Shown: positions 25,663-33,626 of the stretch, one piece after another
Layout of the letters: each line of letters starts with the position of its first letter
How positions within the stretch are numbered: position 1 is the stretch's first letter
Source: Gammaproteobacteria bacterium
GTDB taxonomy: Bacteria; Pseudomonadota; Gammaproteobacteria; Steroidobacterales; Steroidobacteraceae
DNA length: 64,000 nucleotides
Assembly (NCBI GenBank): GCA_021773365.1
Contig: JAJFKF010000141.1
Coordinates: 1-64,000 of the forward strand
Direction: 5' to 3'
The notes under the pieces: generated by a model
The model's database searches: none
Told to the model about the DNA's origin: nothing
The model's input: only the letters and a program-made list of their open reading frames with translations
Made by a program: the position numbers and the translations under genes

Positions 25663-26775
25663 TCACGGCCCGTACGTCACCACTGCGCGCCCTGCGGTGG
25701 AAGTGACCCGGACATCGGGCAGCTGGTCGAGGAAGTCCACGAAGGATTGCACGTCGTAGCTGTGAAACACGCCGCTGACCGGAATGGCGGCCACGCGGTC
25801 GTCCTCGACCACCAGCTGCATGCGGTTGTAGCGATTGAACTCGGCGATCACCGCCGCGATCGGTTCCCTGTCGAAGGCGATCTCCTGACGCACCCAGGCG
25901 GTGGCGCGCGGAATGTCAGCCCGCGAGACCCTGGCCAGCTGCCCGGAACTGCGGATATGCGCCTGATCGCCCGTCCCCAGTTCGACGGACGGCACCGAGG
26001 TGGAACCGCCCGCGTCCGGACGACTTGCAGCCGCACCGCCCCTGTCCGGCTGCACGGCGACGCGGCCTTCTATCACAGTAATCACGGTCGACTCGTCCTG
26101 CTGATAGACGTCGAATGCCGTTCCCAGAGCGGTCAGCGTGGCCGAACGCGTCCTGACTTCGAAAGGACGCGAGGCGTCGCGGGCCACATCGAAGTACGCC
26201 TGCCCGCGTTCCAGCAGCACCTCGCGTTTCGATCCGTCGAAACGCACGCGCACGGCGGTATCGGAGTTCAGCCGCACTACGGACAGGTCGGGCAGCTGCC
26301 ACGTGCGCTGCTCGCCATGGTCGGTGACGAACTGCCGGCCGCCGTCACGCCATACAAGCAAGGCAGCCGCACTGATCGCCAAAATCGCAAAGGCAGCGGC
26401 GATGCCGGTCAAGCGCAGACGCCGACGTCGGCGGTGTTCCAACGTTGGGCAATGTACCCGAGTCCGCGGTCCATTGTTCGCTACTGCCGTTGCCTTGTCC
26501 GGAACAGCACCGTCGATGCGCACGACTTCCGCCGCGGGCTGCCCAATGTGCCGGATCGCCTCACGGGAAAGTCGCGAACGGCGCACGGCGTTGGGCACAT
26601 CACGGCCGATGCCGGAGATCACCAGGTACTCGGCCACATGCAGCGGCGAGGCCCGCAGCCATTCGACGAACTGCTCGCGGGCAGCACCGTCGAGTTCGCC
26701 CTGCCGCTGCGTCACGTACCAGGCGGCGGCCTGTTCGGTCAGCTCTTCCTGCATGCGGTGCTGTCCAGGACTCAT
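25663..26775 (-). CDS. FecR-family anti-sigma factor (system 2)
   Basis: 370 residues. The start at 26775 overlaps the sigma stop (ATGA). The N-terminal DUF4880-like part (AAAWYVTQRQGELDGAAREQFVEWLRASPLHVAEY) binds the sigma factor. A basic stretch and one membrane helix lie near 135-155 (LTGIAAAFAILAISAAALLVW). The periplasmic FecR domain follows (LPDLSVVRLNSDTAVRV, LLERGQAYFDVARDASRPF, LTALGTAFDVYQQ). It ends in a small STN-like module (AVIAEFNRYNRMQLVVED). It should read the state of the receptor encoded 96 bases downstream. Confidence 0.93.
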   Translation of the reverse strand: MSPGQHRMQEELTEQAAAWYVTQRQGELDGAAREQFVEWLRASPLHVAEYLVISGIGRDVPNAVRRSRLSREAIRHIGQPAAEVVRIDGAVPDKATAVANNGPRTRVHCPTLEHRRRRRLRLTGIAAAFAILAISAAALLVWRDGGRQFVTDHGEQRTWQLPDLSVVRLNSDTAVRVRFDGSKREVLLERGQAYFDVARDASRPFEVRTRSATLTALGTAFDVYQQDESTVITVIEGRVAVQPDRGGAAASRPDAGGSTSVPSVELGTGDQAHIRSSGQLARVSRADIPRATAWVRQEIAFDREPIAAVIAEFNRYNRMQLVVEDDRVAAIPVSGVFHSYDVQSFVDFLDQLPDVRVTSTAGRAVVTYGP

Positions 26776-27326
26776 CCAGCCTCCTCGCGTTCCCGCAACG
26801 CATGGCGGCACAGGGCCAGTGCCTTGACCACGTACTTCTTCACCATGTGAGTGGAGACGCCCAGCTCCTGCGCGATCTGGCGGTAGGACAGGCCGTCGCG
26901 GTGCTGCATGAACAGCACGGCACGGTGTCTTGGCGGCAGGGTATCGAGCACCTGCGCCAGCCTGGCCTCGCGCACTTCAGGATCGGTATCGTCATCGGGG
27001 AGTTCGCCCTCCGCGGCCAGCCACGCACCGACCTCCTGCTCGGGCGATGCCACCGGCTGCGGCAGATGCTTCTGCAGCACGACATACTCGCGCACCAGAT
27101 TGGAGGCGACGGTACGCAGATACGCTTCCGGATTGCGGATCAGTTCGCGCTGGTCGGCGCGCAGCAGGCGCAGGTAGACCTCCTGGGTGAGGTCCTGCGC
27201 GTCCCAGCGATGCCCGACCCGCCGCCGGAAGAAAGTCGTGAGCGCGGAGTGATGCTCGATGAACATTCGCGCCCAGTTTTTGCGTCGCCCGCGGTTCACG
27301 CCCTTTCGCCCCGGAGAAAGGCCCAC
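26772..27326 (-). CDS. ECF sigma-70 factor (system 2)
   Basis: 184 residues if the GTG at 27326 is used; an internal ATG at 27266 (MFIEHH) would still contain both sigma domains, so the start is uncertain. Region 2: DAQDLTQEVYLRLLRADQ. Region 4: LPPRHRAVLFMQHRDGLSYRQIAQELGVSTHMVKKYVVKAL, a clear helix-turn-helix. FecI-like ECF factors activate the promoter of their receptor operon. It heads the operon sigma-FecR-receptor on the minus strand. The first 20 residues are rich in Arg, Gly and Lys and may not be translated. Confidence 0.9.
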   Translation of the reverse strand: MGLSPGRKGVNRGRRKNWARMFIEHHSALTTFFRRRVGHRWDAQDLTQEVYLRLLRADQRELIRNPEAYLRTVASNLVREYVVLQKHLPQPVASPEQEVGAWLAAEGELPDDDTDPEVREARLAQVLDTLPPRHRAVLFMQHRDGLSYRQIAQELGVSTHMVKKYVVKALALCRHALREREEAG

Positions 27327-27449
27327 GCGAAAGCATAGGCCGCCTGCGAGAATAGAGTCATCGGGCCGGAATCGGGTACCGCCGCTCAGTCGCCCGGAGG
27401 ATTGACGGAATTTACACGCTGGCCGGTAGATGGTGCTCTATGGGAGCAA

Positions 27450-27929
27450 TTAATTTCTACCTGTTCTTGCGAGTCGCTGATCCAGCCGATAAGGCCTGGA
27501 TTTACCGAAAACCAGTTTCCTGAAATCCGGATGCTGAGGATTGAGCAGATAATTCCACTCCTCTGTGACAATGGCAGACGGCACCTTCAATATCGCTGTC
27601 TTGCCTGCCTCAAGCCATTCTTCTCCGATGCCGCGGAGTAGTGACGGAGAATCAGCGTCGGACCATCCGCGGGGTAAATCGCTTAATTTGACGACATCGA
27701 TCGGCACATCATCGGGAATAGAGGCGCGACCCAACACCGAAGCAGGCACCCATCCGCGCCTGCGATAATTCACTGTGTATTCGAGTACTGCGAGCGAGAT
27801 GCTCGCGGATGTGTAAACAACAGGTCGACCGCGTGGAGTCCAGCGGCCATGTGCGTATAGTCCGCCCAGTCCGGAAAAAATCTGATCCTGATATCGTAGC
27901 TTGGTGATCCGGTAAACCGTTATCGTCAC
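27450..27929 (-). CDS. RES-domain toxin (NAD-degrading type)
   Basis: 159 residues. The GTG start overlaps the antitoxin stop (GTGA). RES family marks: the early Arg in VYRITKL, GGLYAHGRWTPRGRPVVYTS, and the Glu in ISLAVLEYTVNY; the conserved Ser lies in the TSAS run. Characterised RES toxins (Pseudomonas Res, MbcT of Mycobacterium tuberculosis) degrade NAD by phosphorolysis or hydrolysis, or (ParT) ADP-ribosylate a target. The base composition of this pair is visibly AT-richer than its neighbours, a sign of transfer. It acts in the cytoplasm and is neutralised by the protein encoded upstream. Confidence 0.92.
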   Translation of the reverse strand: MTITVYRITKLRYQDQIFSGLGGLYAHGRWTPRGRPVVYTSASISLAVLEYTVNYRRRGWVPASVLGRASIPDDVPIDVVKLSDLPRGWSDADSPSLLRGIGEEWLEAGKTAILKVPSAIVTEEWNYLLNPQHPDFRKLVFGKSRPYRLDQRLARTGRN

Positions 27930-28351
27930 GCGTATACCCCATACTCCATTTGATAGAGCATGTTGGTTACTTTTTCAGCACCTACATCAGTCCCCATAAC
28001 TTCCAGGGGTGAGCGACCCCCCAGGGCATCGGCAGGTTCTCGTAGCCATGCTACGGCATGTTCCTGGCTCTCCAGTACATCTACCGCAAGCGCCAGGATG
28101 CGAGCCAGCCGGACAAGGCGGTCGGAAGTTGCCGTATCCAGGCGGGGTCGATGCTTCCAGCGGGCGCGGGTTCTCGTGCTGACCTGCAGTAGTCTGTCCT
28201 CTTCCTCCGGCGTCAGGTTAAGCGCATCGGCCACGATTCGATAGGTTTTGGTTGGCAATCCTCGCTCAACTTCTACAAGTAAATCAATTGCTTGCGAGCG
28301 AGCGCCGAATACTCGGCGACCGCCCAGAGTGCTCACGATATCTGTATGCAT
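27926..28351 (-). CDS. Xre/MbcA/ParS-type antitoxin
   Basis: 141 residues. The N-terminal helical part (YRIVADALNLTPEEEDRLLQVSTRTRARW) resembles the Xre-like DNA-binding segment of this family. The C-terminal RLARILALAVDVLESQEHAVAWLREPADALGGRSPLEVM is the DUF2384 toxin-binding domain, with its typical W-L-x-x-P-x-x-A-L-G-G-R-S-P-L core. It binds and silences the RES toxin and should repress its own promoter in the AT-rich spacer 28352-28522. The four-base overlap with the toxin gene enforces coupled translation. Confidence 0.92.
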   Translation of the reverse strand: MHTDIVSTLGGRRVFGARSQAIDLLVEVERGLPTKTYRIVADALNLTPEEEDRLLQVSTRTRARWKHRPRLDTATSDRLVRLARILALAVDVLESQEHAVAWLREPADALGGRSPLEVMGTDVGAEKVTNMLYQMEYGVYA

Positions 28352-28522
28352 AAAATATCCGCCTATGTCATTATGGCCACCATTCTAGTGCCATTTGGCA
28401 GAGCTGTGAAGATCGACTTCCCCTTATCTTCTTGAGAAAGCAAGCTCTGGAGTTCTTGGGCGGCGGCGGGAAGCCACCCCTGCGATCGGGGAGCTTTGTG
28501 ATGTCGACGCGGACTACCGACG

Positions 28523-29749
28523 CTACCCCCACACCTCCCCGTACACCCGCGCGATATTCCCTCCCAGCACCTTCTCTATCCTCCCCGCCGCCCAGCCGCG
28601 CGCGGCCAGGTCCTCCGCCAGCATCATGAACCGCCGCGGATGGTTGTAATCCAGCACGAAGGCATGAGAATCCGGTCCTTCACGCGGCGCGGCGATGCCC
28701 TGCGCCACCCGGCTCTCATATTCCCTGCGCTGACCTTCCATGTACCGCTCATCCACCTTCGTCGGCGAGATGCTGCCGTCCGTGCCGATACTCACATGAT
28801 CCTCGCCGCACACATTCACGGCATGCTCGATGTGCCGGATGAGATCCTCCTTCCTCGCATTGCCCTGCGGTACCAGGAAATACATGAAGTAGATGCCGAC
28901 CACACCGCCCTTGTCCGCCGCCGCCCGCATCTCCTTGTCGTACACATTGCGCGGATGGTCGGTCAGCGCGCGACAGCCTGTATGGCTGATAAGGGGCGGC
29001 GCCTTCGCGAGCGAAATCGCCTCGGCGATGGTGCGCTCGCCGCCGTGACTGAGGTCCATCACCACCTGCGCTGCCTCCAGCGCGGCAACCAGATCCCGCC
29101 CGAGATTGCTCAGGCCACTGTTGGCTCTCTCGAGGCAGCCGTCACCCACGAGATTGCGCGTGTTGTACGTCATCTGGATCTGCCGCACGCCCAGCGCCTG
29201 CAACGTCGCCACGCGCGTGAGGTCGTTCTCCAGCAGCGAGGTGTCCTGCAGGTTGTAGACGTATCCCACCCGCCCCGTCTCCCAGGCCGTGCGCAGATCG
29301 GCCGCGGTGCGGATACGCATCAGCGTGTCCTGTGCGGCCGCCACCTTTTCATCGAACACCGCGATGCGGCGGATGGCCTTGCTCATGCGATCGCCCGTAC
29401 TGCCCACGCTCAGCGTCATGCTGGTGGCCGTCAGCCCCGAATCGCGCAGGTCCTGCAGCAGCTGCGGCGAGGGCGGCGACTCCGGCAGCGGACCCGACGC
29501 CGGGTCGCCGGTGAACCCCATGGCATCGATCATCATCATGCCCGAACGGCGTTTGGCCGCGGAACCGGTCCCGGACGACTGCGGCGCGCCCGCGGCCGCA
29601 CCGCCCATCGTTGTGCCCGCGGCCGCGAGGGCCGCCGCGCCCAGGCCAAGGAACCGCCGGCGATCCCGCTCGGCAGAACCGGGCTGAAGGACAGGGTCGG
29701 TCTGCAGGGAGGGATCGGCCTGTTGGTGGGAACCGGAGCGCGTGATCAT
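28523..29749 (-). CDS. Tat-exported M19 (membrane dipeptidase) family protein
   Basis: 408 residues from an ATG at 29749 with an AAGGAG site. A twin-arginine signal, RRRFLGLG, sits at 30-37, so the protein is folded before export. The M19 barrel shows MDLSHGGERT and ISHTGCRALTDHPRN (two zinc His), then SIGTDGSI (the C-terminal Asp). The N-terminal HxD that supplies half of the metal site in renal dipeptidase is absent (IDAMGFTGD), and the bridging Glu region reads LQDT. Either the metal site is rebuilt or the enzyme is altered. M19 enzymes cleave dipeptides, including ones with D-residues. It is the last gene of the system 3 operon. Confidence 0.88.
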   Translation of the reverse strand: MITRSGSHQQADPSLQTDPVLQPGSAERDRRRFLGLGAAALAAAGTTMGGAAAGAPQSSGTGSAAKRRSGMMMIDAMGFTGDPASGPLPESPPSPQLLQDLRDSGLTATSMTLSVGSTGDRMSKAIRRIAVFDEKVAAAQDTLMRIRTAADLRTAWETGRVGYVYNLQDTSLLENDLTRVATLQALGVRQIQMTYNTRNLVGDGCLERANSGLSNLGRDLVAALEAAQVVMDLSHGGERTIAEAISLAKAPPLISHTGCRALTDHPRNVYDKEMRAAADKGGVVGIYFMYFLVPQGNARKEDLIRHIEHAVNVCGEDHVSIGTDGSISPTKVDERYMEGQRREYESRVAQGIAAPREGPDSHAFVLDYNHPRRFMMLAEDLAARGWAAGRIEKVLGGNIARVYGEVWG

Positions 29750-29753
29750 GGCG

Positions 29754-30452
29754 TCACTCCTTTGGCGCCAGCGTGCGCACCACCTTGCCGTTCTCATCCA
29801 GGAACTGCAGCGAGGCCTCGCCTTCAGCGGTCACCTGCAACATCAGTCGCGGGCGGCCGGCGGCATCACTGAGCATGACGGCCGAGCTGCGATCCCGGCT
29901 CTTGCCCACCCACAGGCGCTGGGCACCGCCAAAGGTTTTGCCAAGCTCCTCTTCCGCCGCCTTCTTCTCCGGACCCTCCGGCAGGGCGGTGAATTTCTGC
30001 CATGCATCCAGATCCATGGATTTCTCCGGCCGATCGGAGACCACCAGCGCCGCCCAGCGCACGCCGTCGTACTCGTTCTGCGTCAACTGGATCACCTGGT
30101 CCTGCTCATACTGATCGAAGGACAGGTGCCCGCCACTGCTCACCTTGCCGTCCTCGGTCTTGCCACCGAAGATCAGCCCGCCGTTCTCGGTGCCCTCGTC
30201 GTTGAAGAACAGTACGCCGGCAGTCTTGCGACTGGGGTGGGGATAGCTCTTGCCCTTGAAGATCAGCCCCGGGAAGCGTTCGGTGTTGCTGAGCACCATG
30301 CGCAGCGTGCCGTCCTCCTCGCGCAGGTTGATGCGCTTGACGTCGATCTCCTCCGGCATGGCCGGCGGTTCGCGGGTAAACACCGCCACCGCGGCCACGG
30401 TGCTGACGATGGCTGCATAGGCCAGCAGAATGCCAGTTGCTTTTGAACTCAT
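29754..30452 (-). CDS. RIN-family membrane-anchored protein, copy 2 (unknown function)
   Basis: 232 residues from 30452 with a GGAGAAAG site. One N-terminal membrane helix covers about 7-24. The shared core follows: EIDVKRINLREEDGTLRMVL, then FPGLIFKGKSYPHPSRKTAG, LFFNDEGTENGGLIF, LSFDQYEQDQVIQL and the C-terminal LMLQVTAEGEASLQFLDENGKVVRTL. This is the most divergent of the three copies: the AGLYWGG patch is replaced by PGLIFKG. It sits between the amidohydrolase and the M19 dipeptidase, 31 and 4 bases from them, so it is cotranscribed with periplasmic hydrolases. A role in binding or presenting their substrate is only a guess. Confidence 0.85.
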   Translation of the reverse strand: MSSKATGILLAYAAIVSTVAAVAVFTREPPAMPEEIDVKRINLREEDGTLRMVLSNTERFPGLIFKGKSYPHPSRKTAGVLFFNDEGTENGGLIFGGKTEDGKVSSGGHLSFDQYEQDQVIQLTQNEYDGVRWAALVVSDRPEKSMDLDAWQKFTALPEGPEKKAAEEELGKTFGGAQRLWVGKSRDRSSAVMLSDAAGRPRLMLQVTAEGEASLQFLDENGKVVRTLAPKE

Positions 30453-30483
30453 GCTCTTTCTCCGTAGGTGCTGAAACAGTTGC

Positions 30484-31770
30484 TCAATCGTTGCGATGGA
30501 TGCGGCCGGCGCGCATGACGAAGTGCACGCGCTGCAGTTCGGCGATGTCCTGCAGGGGATCGCCATGCACGGCGATCAGGTCGGCCGCCTTGCCGGGCGC
30601 CAGCGAGCCGACCTCACCGGATAGACCCAGATGGTCGGCTGCGTTGACCGTGGCGGCCTGAATGGCGCCGAGCGGTGTGAATCCCGCCTGCAGCATCAGC
30701 CCGAACTCCCCGGCATTGGTGCCATGCGGGGCCACGCTGGCATCGGTGCCGAAGGCGATCTTCACCCCCGCCTGCCGCGCGCGCCGCGTGGCATCCACCA
30801 TCTTCGGCCCCACCTGCAACGCCTTGGCGCGTGACTGCGGACTAAGAAAGCCGTCCGGGTCCATGGCCCAGCGCTTCACCGTTTCGCCAGCCAGCAGCGT
30901 TGGCACGAGATAGGCGCCGCCGGCCTTGAGCAATTCGATGGACTTCGCGTCGAGAAAGCTGCCGTGCTCGATGCTGTCGATACCGGCCGCCAGCGCGGCG
31001 TTGATGCCGTCGGCGCCGTGCGCATGCGCGGTCACCTTGCGGCCCAGGCCATGCGCGGTGTCCACAATGGCCTTCAGTTCATCGGCCGTGAACTGCTGGC
31101 CGACGCCCGCCGCCATGTCCGAAAGCACCGCGCCGGTAGCCACGATCTTGATGATGTCCGCACCGCGCTGGATCTGCTCACGCACCAGCCGGCGGCAATC
31201 GTCGGCGCCCGAACACTGCGCGGGCCTGCGTACCGCTTCGATGACGTCCCAGCGATAGCCGTGGATATCGCCTTCGCCGCCATGGGGACCCAGCACATTG
31301 CCTGCCGCCAGAATGCGCGGACCCGGAATCGTGCCGGCAGCGATGCCATCACGCAGCGCAAAGATGGCGTCATTGTCGTCGCCGAGATTGGCCACTGTGG
31401 TAAAGCCCGCCTGCAGGGTTCGCGCGGCAAACTGCACGCCCTGGATGGCCCAGTCGGCCGAGGTATTGACGACGCGATGCATCCGGTCATCCGGGCCGTT
31501 CTCGTGACAAAGGTGCACGTGGCTATCGATCAGGCCCGGCAGCACGAAACTCTCCCTCAGGTCCACAACCGCCACGCCCGCCGGCGCTTCCACAAAGCCT
31601 TCGCGAATCTCCACCACCCGGTCCGCCCGCACCACGACGGTCCGGCGAGCGTCCACCCGCCCGGAGGCCGGATCGGCGAGCAAACGGCCGGCATGGACAT
31701 AGGTCTCCTGCGCGGCGGCGGCTGTGCAGATCATCGACATCAGGACAAGAACACAGCAGGGTCGTCTCAT
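30484..31770 (-). CDS. Secreted amidohydrolase (imidazolonepropionase-like)
   Basis: 428 residues from 31770, with GAGGAG upstream and the ATG overlapping the DUF885 stop. A signal peptide covers 1-20. The metal site is complete: LPGLIDSHVHLCH (HxH), ADIIKIVATGA (the Lys that is often carboxylated), VTAHAHGADGIN and IDSIEHGSFL (His), and AFGTDASVAPHG (Asp). The C-terminal TVNAADHLGLSGEVGSLAPGKAADLI closes the barrel. Relatives include Xaa-Pro dipeptidases and lysine- or arginine-carboxypeptidase-like amidohydrolases. Its place between a DUF885 protein and an M19 dipeptidase supports a peptide or amide substrate. Confidence 0.92.
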   Translation of the reverse strand: MRRPCCVLVLMSMICTAAAAQETYVHAGRLLADPASGRVDARRTVVVRADRVVEIREGFVEAPAGVAVVDLRESFVLPGLIDSHVHLCHENGPDDRMHRVVNTSADWAIQGVQFAARTLQAGFTTVANLGDDNDAIFALRDGIAAGTIPGPRILAAGNVLGPHGGEGDIHGYRWDVIEAVRRPAQCSGADDCRRLVREQIQRGADIIKIVATGAVLSDMAAGVGQQFTADELKAIVDTAHGLGRKVTAHAHGADGINAALAAGIDSIEHGSFLDAKSIELLKAGGAYLVPTLLAGETVKRWAMDPDGFLSPQSRAKALQVGPKMVDATRRARQAGVKIAFGTDASVAPHGTNAGEFGLMLQAGFTPLGAIQAATVNAADHLGLSGEVGSLAPGKAADLIAVHGDPLQDIAELQRVHFVMRAGRIHRND

Positions 31771-33560
31771 GTTGCGCTCCTCGTATCGATCCAGGCCGCT
31801 ACCATTTCCTCGAGCAGCGGCAGGGGCAGCGGGCCGTTGCCGAGCACCACATCGTGGAAGGCGCGCAGATCGAAGCGCTCTCCCTGCGACTGGCGCGCCC
31901 GCTCGCGCAGCTCGAGAATCTTCTGCATCCCCACCGCATAGGCGGTGGCCTGGCCCGGCAAAACGATGTAGCGATCGATCTCGCGCTGGTTGTCGTAATG
32001 CGTGGAGGGCATGTTGCGATCCAGATAGGCCACCGCCTCCTCCCGCGTCCATTTCATGGCGTGCAGACCCGTATCCACCACCAGCCGCGCGGCGCGCATC
32101 AGCTCCAGCGACAGCCGGCCGAAGTCCTGCATGGGCTGCGGATACAGGCCCATCTCGTGCGCAAGACGCTCGACGTAGAGCCCCCAGCCCTCGCTGAAGG
32201 CCGCAATGCTGGCGAACTTGCGAAACTGCGGCAGGCCGTTCAACTGATAGGCCACCACCGTTTCGACGTGGTGCCCTGGAATGGCCTCGTGATACAGCAG
32301 CACCGGCAGCTGATACTTCGGCGCCGCATGCATGTCGTACAGGTTGATGTAGAAGATGCCCGGACGTGAACCGTCCAGCGGCGGATTCTGGTAGAAGGCC
32401 TTGGGCGCCGAACGCTCGCGCCAGGCCTCCACGGGCCGCACCACCACCTGCGCCCGCGGCACCAGGCCCAGCACCTCGCCCTGGCGACCGCGCACCTCCT
32501 CAAGCAGGGCCTGCGCATCACCAAGATACTGCGCGCGGCCTTCGGGACTGTCGGCATAGTAGGAGTCCGGATCCTCACGCACCCGGACAAAGAAGTCCTG
32601 CAGCGACCCCGGCACCCCCAGCACCTCCATGATGGCGCGCATCTGTTCATGGATGCGGGCCACCTCCTTCAGTCCCAGCGCATGCACCTGCGCCGCAGTC
32701 ACCGGCAGCGTGGTGTACTGCTGCAGGCAATAACGATAAAACGCCTCGCCCCGCGGCAGCTTCCACACCCCCGCCTCGTCCGTGGCCTCCCGCTCCGATT
32801 CACGCAGGTGCGCAATCAATGCCTCGTATCCCGGCCCGAACTGTTCCCGCAGCGCCACTTCCGCCTGCCCGATCAGCCGTTCACGCAGCGCTACGGCCAG
32901 GGGCGCGGCGGTGACCTTCTTCCTGAAATCCGCCAGCAAGGGACTATCCCCGGCCGAGGTGTCGAAGGGGTGTCCGACCACCAGGTTCCGCGCCTCGCCG
33001 ACGAGCAGTGGATACACGAAACGCGGCGGTCGTACACCGGCCGCCTCCTGCCGCCGCAGCCCGGTCACCACCTGGGCCATCAACGCCCGCACACCCGCCA
33101 GCCGCGCAATGTAGGCCTCGGCATCGGCGCGATCGCCCACCGGATGACTGTTCAACAGCGTGGTGGCGACCGTGCGATGCATCCCGCCCATCTGCGTCAG
33201 CAGGTAGTCCTGCCGGCGCCAGTCGAATGCCTCGAGGGTATTGCGCAGCGAGCGTTCGAACAAACGATAGCTGAGCTGATCCTGCGCCGACAGCCGCCCG
33301 TAATCGAAATCCCTCAGGACCTGCAGATCCGCCCGTGCCAGCGCCGCATCCTCCTCGCGGCGCCGTTCGCTCACATCATCCCAGCGATCCTGATACGTGC
33401 GAATCCCCAGCCGCGAAGCGCGCACCGGACTGCGCTCAAGGCTGCGCTCGAACCTCGCCTCGAAGAATGCATTCAGCCGCTCACTTTCATCAGCCCGCGC
33501 TGGCTGGAGCAACGCCAGACCCGACAATCCAGCCAACGACAGTGCGATCAGTTTCCTCAT
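31767..33560 (-). CDS. DUF885 family secreted peptidase-like protein
   Basis: 597 residues from 33560; a longer frame adds residues before the signal and was rejected. A signal peptide covers 1-22. The long helical body ends in the metallopeptidase-like motif HEAIPGHH near 424-431, followed by FRKFASIAAFSEGWGLYVERLAHEMG, whose Glu would be the third metal ligand. This HExxxGHH...EGWaLY pattern defines DUF885, which resembles M3/M32-type zinc peptidases. The GQATAYAVGMQKILELRERA block near the C-terminus is also typical. It follows the system 3 receptor by 66 bases and overlaps the next gene by four. It is probably a periplasmic peptidase. Confidence 0.92.
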   Translation of the reverse strand: MRKLIALSLAGLSGLALLQPARADESERLNAFFEARFERSLERSPVRASRLGIRTYQDRWDDVSERRREEDAALARADLQVLRDFDYGRLSAQDQLSYRLFERSLRNTLEAFDWRRQDYLLTQMGGMHRTVATTLLNSHPVGDRADAEAYIARLAGVRALMAQVVTGLRRQEAAGVRPPRFVYPLLVGEARNLVVGHPFDTSAGDSPLLADFRKKVTAAPLAVALRERLIGQAEVALREQFGPGYEALIAHLRESEREATDEAGVWKLPRGEAFYRYCLQQYTTLPVTAAQVHALGLKEVARIHEQMRAIMEVLGVPGSLQDFFVRVREDPDSYYADSPEGRAQYLGDAQALLEEVRGRQGEVLGLVPRAQVVVRPVEAWRERSAPKAFYQNPPLDGSRPGIFYINLYDMHAAPKYQLPVLLYHEAIPGHHVETVVAYQLNGLPQFRKFASIAAFSEGWGLYVERLAHEMGLYPQPMQDFGRLSLELMRAARLVVDTGLHAMKWTREEAVAYLDRNMPSTHYDNQREIDRYIVLPGQATAYAVGMQKILELRERARQSQGERFDLRAFHDVVLGNGPLPLPLLEEMVAAWIDTRSAT

Positions 33561-33626
33561 CCATGGCTGGCCATGACACGGCCTATCGGTGGCACAAACC
33601 CAACCATCTCCCACTCTTGTGCAGCC

